Below, one piece after another: positions 47,834-51,240 of a stretch of DNA of 51,240 nt. The notes beneath the pieces were generated by a model. It was not told the DNA's origin and did not search any database. It saw only the letters and a program-made list of their open reading frames with translations. Origin of the DNA: Paracoccus lutimaris (lineage in GTDB: Bacteria; Pseudomonadota; Alphaproteobacteria; Rhodobacterales; Rhodobacteraceae); NCBI RefSeq assembly GCF_003337565.1, contig NZ_QPJL01000026.1:1-51240 (forward strand), in the 5' to 3' direction. Positions within the stretch are counted from its first letter, which is position 1. Each line of letters begins with the position of its first letter. The translations under genes were made by a program, and so were the position numbers.

Positions 47834-48252
47834 GACAGATCATCCTCACATGAACCGAGGACGGGCCTAACTCATACCGTCTGCAGCCCGTGCCGGGGCG
47901 GCACGGGGTCAAGAGATCGGGCGCAACGACACAAAAGGCGCCGAGGCGCCTTCGGTCAGAGCGACTGGTGTTCCGATAGACCTGTTATGCTTTTGGTTGA
48001 GGGCTGCTCTCCTCAAGGATGCACCCTGACGCAGGCCTCGATTCGGAGCAAGGGGGTGGGGGAGACGAAGCTGTGGACAAGTTCTGGATGTCGTCGGCGA
48101 CGTTCTTGGTAGGGCGCTCCCTGCTGGCTCGATGACGAGCCGTGGCAGAAGAAGCCATCTTGGGATGATTGGCTTTGGCCGCTGTGACGGCTTGCACGGA
48201 TAGGTCGTTCGCGCGATGGTTGCCAGAGGATTATAGGAGCGCTGGAGAAAGC
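47834..48252. other. 419-bp intergenic region with hairpins and shared motif
   Basis: Two perfect hairpins lie near the left end: CCCGTGCC/GGCACGGG (47887-47907) and AAGGCGC-CGAG-GCGCCTT (47935-47952). They may end transcripts from either side. Further on, TTTTGGTTGAGGG (47991-48003) and TGGACAAGTTCTGGATG (48074-48090) resemble the region upstream of the AIPR-like gene. No gene is seen. Confidence 0.5.
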
Positions 48253-50937
48253 ATGAATACCGTTGAGGCTGAATTTGGTGTCGATACGATCACTCCTGCT
48301 GTGGAGCAGATTGCAGAGGAGTGCCTTTTGGCCATGGACACCATTTCCCGTGCCGCAGCGGAAAAAGCGTCGAGCCGATTTGTCGATGCCGGAACCGTCA
48401 TGAGCAGCTTTAATTCACTGACGGGAGTCGATGCAGCTCGCAATCTCAGCCAGGTCCAAGAGCTTGAACGAAAAGCTGGTCATGAGCTCGCGCGAGAGCC
48501 ATTGATTGCGCGAGTGAAGGTTCGTTCCGATTCGGGAACTGAAAAGACCTACTATTTTGCACGGAACTTTACGGTATCCGCACCTGGCATTTCTCTAACG
48601 AGCTACAACTCGGGAGCGCCTATTGGAAGGTTGGCTGCGCTTGATGTTGGCGATAGTTTCCAGTTGCCGGATGGCAATTGGGTCGAAGTTGTTGAGAAGG
48701 GGACGTATAATCCAACCAATCGAGGTGGCGAGTGGGATGGCGTCGACAATAGGATAACCCACGAACGCTTCGACTTGGTCGCGGTTCCTTCGCTTCGTGC
48801 AGCGGGTCGCGCCGCCCTTCTTGGTACGACGGCAATTGATGATCCATTTGCTGATCTGGACGAGCCTCTGCCTTGGCTGGCGCCACAGCGTACAGCCCTG
48901 ACCGGTGTGGGCCTGCGCGATCAGAGTGTGATGAACAAGGTCCAAGACGAGATTTTCCGGCTGCCTATCGACAAGCAGGTTATGCTTGAGGGCCCACCCG
49001 GGACGGGAAAGACGACCACCTTGATCAAGCGGCTGAGTCAGAAGTTAACGCTCACGCAAGAGCGCGAGGAGGATTTGCGTGCTGTAACGCAACACCAGCT
49101 GGCTGACGATCATCATACAAGCTGGATCATGTTTTCGCCGACGGCTTTGCTGGAGCATTACCTGCGTGAGGCATTCGCGCGTGACAACGTTCCCGCGAGC
49201 CAAGATCGCATCCAGACTTGGGCGAATTTTCGAAATGGGTTGGCAACTCGAGTGCTTGGTATACTGCGCTCAGGAAAGCGCACGTCAGGCTTCCTCAGAG
49301 AGGACACCGAACAGCATCTTTCAACATTTGCCTTGGAGAACCAGCCCGAGTTCTATGCCGATTTTGACACTTTCCAAAGAAATATCTACTTCCAAGAAAT
49401 CGATGCCGCGATTGGCACTCTTCGAGAAAGTGGCGAGGAGGTTCTGGTCGACATCGCACGAAGATTGGCTGACCGGGTTCGCGATACTGCGGCAGTCCTG
49501 ACTGTCTATCTCGAAGTGGATGCAGTTGCACCCGAGCTGCGAGAGTGGGCAGCCAAAGCGCGCGCAGACATTGTTGATACTGTTGATCGTCGGATTGAGG
49601 TAATCGCGAGGTTGAGGGGCAGGCAGAGCATCACAGAGCTATCTCAACTGGTCGCCAAGATTGATGCGATGACAAATGAAGACGACGAGGACGAGGAGGA
49701 TAGTCTCGAGCCAGATGTCGCCCCGACGTCGACCCGGGATCGAATGTACAAGGTGCTTCGTGCCTCCATTCGATTGATGGCGATTGCAGCTTGGACCAAA
49801 CGCGCTGTTTCAAGGACTTCAAAATACAAGCCGGTCCTAGAATGGTTGGGGCCGGAAGCGGTCGGGCAAGCTGAATTGGAGCGGCTGGGACGCACCTACA
49901 ACCTCATTTCGGCAGTCGGCATGGTCTCTCTCACGACGCGGAACTATTTTTCGAGACTGCCCCAAAGGTATCGAGCCTTCCGCAGGAACGCCGATCCACG
50001 ATGGTACCGTCCAGAGGCCATGGAAGCGACAAGGATTACAGGTGATGAACTTGATCTTCTTGTTGCCGTGCACCTTGATGCAGCCAGTGAACTATTAGAC
50101 TCCTCGAGGGTTCGTGCGAATCTCACACAAGGTAATCTTCAGATTCTAGCACCACTAGTTAAGGAGTTCCGAAACCAGGTAGTCGTGGACGAGGCTACGG
50201 ACTTTTCTCCCCTGCAATTGCGCGCGATGGCCTGTCTTGCAACACCAGGCATCCGATCATTTTTCGCCTGTGGTGACTTCAATCAGCGACTGACGAGGTA
50301 TGGGGTATCTAGCCGTGATGCTTTCGAGTGGGCAGTGCGGGGGCTTGAATTTCACCGAGTCGAAGTTGCCTATCGCCAGTCGAAAGAGCTGAGGATCTTT
50401 GCCAACCAAATTGTACAGTTGTCCGGTGGCGATCTCTTCGAGACTACGATTGAGGGCCCTCGCATCGCCGAGGGCTACGCGCCCGTCGTCCACGTCAGCA
50501 AGTTGGGAGGTACTGACCAAAGTCATTGGATTGCGTCGCGCATCGTAGAAATTGATTCCATCCACACGGATCTGCCATCAATCGCGGTCTTTGTTCCAAG
50601 GGAGGACTTGGTCGTTCCCGTGGCGGATGAACTGCGGCAGGCGCTTCAAGACACCAATATCGAAGTGATGCCCTGCCTCGGTGGGCAGGTTCTTGGGTTG
50701 GACCGCCACGTCCGTGTGTTCGCCGTCGAGCATATCAAGGGTCTCGAGTTCGAAGCAGCGTTTTTCCACTCCTTGAACGACTTAGCGGTTAATGAGCCAG
50801 ATCTGTTCGACAAGTATTTGTATGTTGGGGCAACGCGTGCGGCAACATTCCTCGGGCTTTCGTGCGATGGCCGTTTGCCCGGGTTGCTTGAACAGGCGAC
50901 GCAGGGGATGGCTGCTCGTTGGTCTGTCGCCAACTAG
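48253..50937 (+). CDS. UvrD/Rep-like SF1 helicase, likely defence-associated
   Basis: The 894-aa protein starts at ATG 48253 (GGAG upstream; the TTG at 48169 lacks a site). Residues 1-230 have no recognised domain, with a beta-rich part near 100-190. The helicase motifs are LEGPPGTGKTTTLIKRLS (about 245), WIMFSPTALLEHYLREAF (about 293), VVDEATDFSPLQLRAM (about 643), FACGDFNQRLTRYG (about 670), VAYRQSKELR (about 706), EHIKGLEFEAAFF (about 825) and LYVGATRAA (about 855). The first acidic motif is DEAT instead of the usual DExQ. A highly acidic patch EDDEDEEDSLEP lies near 476-487. Base composition is lower in GC than the prophage genes, which suggests separate transfer. It is followed by a second gene 43 nt later. 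Confidence 0.78.
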   Translation: MNTVEAEFGVDTITPAVEQIAEECLLAMDTISRAAAEKASSRFVDAGTVMSSFNSLTGVDAARNLSQVQELERKAGHELAREPLIARVKVRSDSGTEKTYYFARNFTVSAPGISLTSYNSGAPIGRLAALDVGDSFQLPDGNWVEVVEKGTYNPTNRGGEWDGVDNRITHERFDLVAVPSLRAAGRAALLGTTAIDDPFADLDEPLPWLAPQRTALTGVGLRDQSVMNKVQDEIFRLPIDKQVMLEGPPGTGKTTTLIKRLSQKLTLTQEREEDLRAVTQHQLADDHHTSWIMFSPTALLEHYLREAFARDNVPASQDRIQTWANFRNGLATRVLGILRSGKRTSGFLREDTEQHLSTFALENQPEFYADFDTFQRNIYFQEIDAAIGTLRESGEEVLVDIARRLADRVRDTAAVLTVYLEVDAVAPELREWAAKARADIVDTVDRRIEVIARLRGRQSITELSQLVAKIDAMTNEDDEDEEDSLEPDVAPTSTRDRMYKVLRASIRLMAIAAWTKRAVSRTSKYKPVLEWLGPEAVGQAELERLGRTYNLISAVGMVSLTTRNYFSRLPQRYRAFRRNADPRWYRPEAMEATRITGDELDLLVAVHLDAASELLDSSRVRANLTQGNLQILAPLVKEFRNQVVVDEATDFSPLQLRAMACLATPGIRSFFACGDFNQRLTRYGVSSRDAFEWAVRGLEFHRVEVAYRQSKELRIFANQIVQLSGGDLFETTIEGPRIAEGYAPVVHVSKLGGTDQSHWIASRIVEIDSIHTDLPSIAVFVPREDLVVPVADELRQALQDTNIEVMPCLGGQVLGLDRHVRVFAVEHIKGLEFEAAFFHSLNDLAVNEPDLFDKYLYVGATRAATFLGLSCDGRLPGLLEQATQGMAARWSVAN

Positions 50938-50980
50938 GCTTGGTAGACGAACCGGATCAGCAACGCAGGGCAGATGAGGG

Positions 50981-51240
50981 ATGACCGAGCGCAACGACAT
51001 TTCCGACCTTTTGGCGTTCATCAGCCGTGAAGGTGACTGGCGGGAACGGCTACATGATGTGGTCGCCGAACACCTGATGCCTGCGCTTGAGGAATTCGAG
51101 ATCGATCAGGACGGGTTGGCCGACCTTCTGGGCGAGCAATGGTCAGGCGTGCTTTGGGGCTGCGGGTTCGAGGATTTCCTTGGCCAGCGCTATGAGGACG
51201 GCAACATCGTCGATCTCTACCTGAAACGGCGCGGCTGGAA
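50981..51240 (+). CDS. partial hypothetical gene, cut at window end
   Basis: An open frame from ATG 50981 (GATGAGGG just upstream) runs to the edge of the window for 86 codons without a stop. It begins MTERNDISDLLAFISREGD and continues WRERLHDVVAEHLMPALEEF and LADLLGEQWSGVLWGCGFED. GC content is higher than in the helicase gene before it. The spacing (43 nt) suggests a two-gene unit with the helicase. I do not recognise the family. Confidence 0.65.
   Translation, partial: MTERNDISDLLAFISREGDWRERLHDVVAEHLMPALEEFEIDQDGLADLLGEQWSGVLWGCGFEDFLGQRYEDGNIVDLYLKRRGW

Overview
The window looks like chromosomal DNA of a GC-rich alphaproteobacterium. The most likely group is the Rhodobacterales (Rhodobacter/Paracoccus-like), judging from codon use, an initiator tRNA with encoded CCA, FNR-type regulation of arginine fermentation and the style of the prophage genes. 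No 16S or other phylogenetic marker is present, so this is inference from gene content and protein flavour.

Layout. (1) 0.05-4.2 kb: an initiator tRNA-Met followed at once by a two-gene McrBC-type restriction system. Its McrB carries an EVE-like insertion and a doubled N-terminal domain. (2) 4.3-5.4 kb: scrap, namely a phage lysis module (endolysin tail, nested Rz/Rz1 spanins) joined to a broken dnaE2 fragment. (3) 5.4-20.1 kb: a P1B-type metal ATPase on the plus strand, then a long minus-strand block of a P2A-type cation ATPase, an HlyD/RbbA-like/ABC-2 permease exporter (hlyD frameshifted in an A6 tract), a DUF3141 protein, pta and ackA. (4) 20.4-25.1 kb: arcDABC, the arginine deiminase pathway, transcribed divergently from the previous block. 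A near-consensus FNR box lies in the shared intergenic region. Arginine deiminase/carbamate kinase and Pta/AckA both make ATP by substrate-level phosphorylation, so blocks 3 and 4 read as an anoxic energy-conservation locus.

(5) 25.5-40.4 kb: a defence-like region. A 1,700-residue exonuclease-RecQ-UvrD fusion appears to have lost its ATG start codon (CTG in its place). After 700 bp of noncoding repeats comes the most interesting unit in the window, a four-gene set. It encodes a PLD-nuclease/SNF2-helicase fusion, a large type ISP/IIG-like adenine methyltransferase whose specificity half has foreign base composition, a small PD-(D/E)XK nuclease and an AIPR-like protein. It ends at a perfect 12-bp hairpin. 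I do not recognise this combination as a named defence system. (6) 40.5-41.7 kb: a Xre/MbcA-RES toxin-antitoxin pair.

(7) 41.7-47.8 kb: the early region of an integrated phage or phage-like element. It contains a conserved phage protein, a C5 cytosine methyltransferase whose 3' half also encodes a second protein-like frame, a lambda-O-like replication protein with iterons inside its gene, a VRR-NUC nuclease, a small protein, an AlpA-like HTH protein, a tyrosine integrase and a further small HTH-like protein. A 61-bp imperfect inverted repeat sits between the HTH protein and the integrase. (8) 48.2 kb to the end: a lower-GC UvrD-like helicase gene followed by a gene cut by the window edge, probably another defence unit. 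A 17-bp near-identical motif upstream of it recurs upstream of the AIPR-like gene.

Start codons were chosen from Shine-Dalgarno spacing and gene overlaps. All family assignments come from recognising motifs by eye; no database search was possible.
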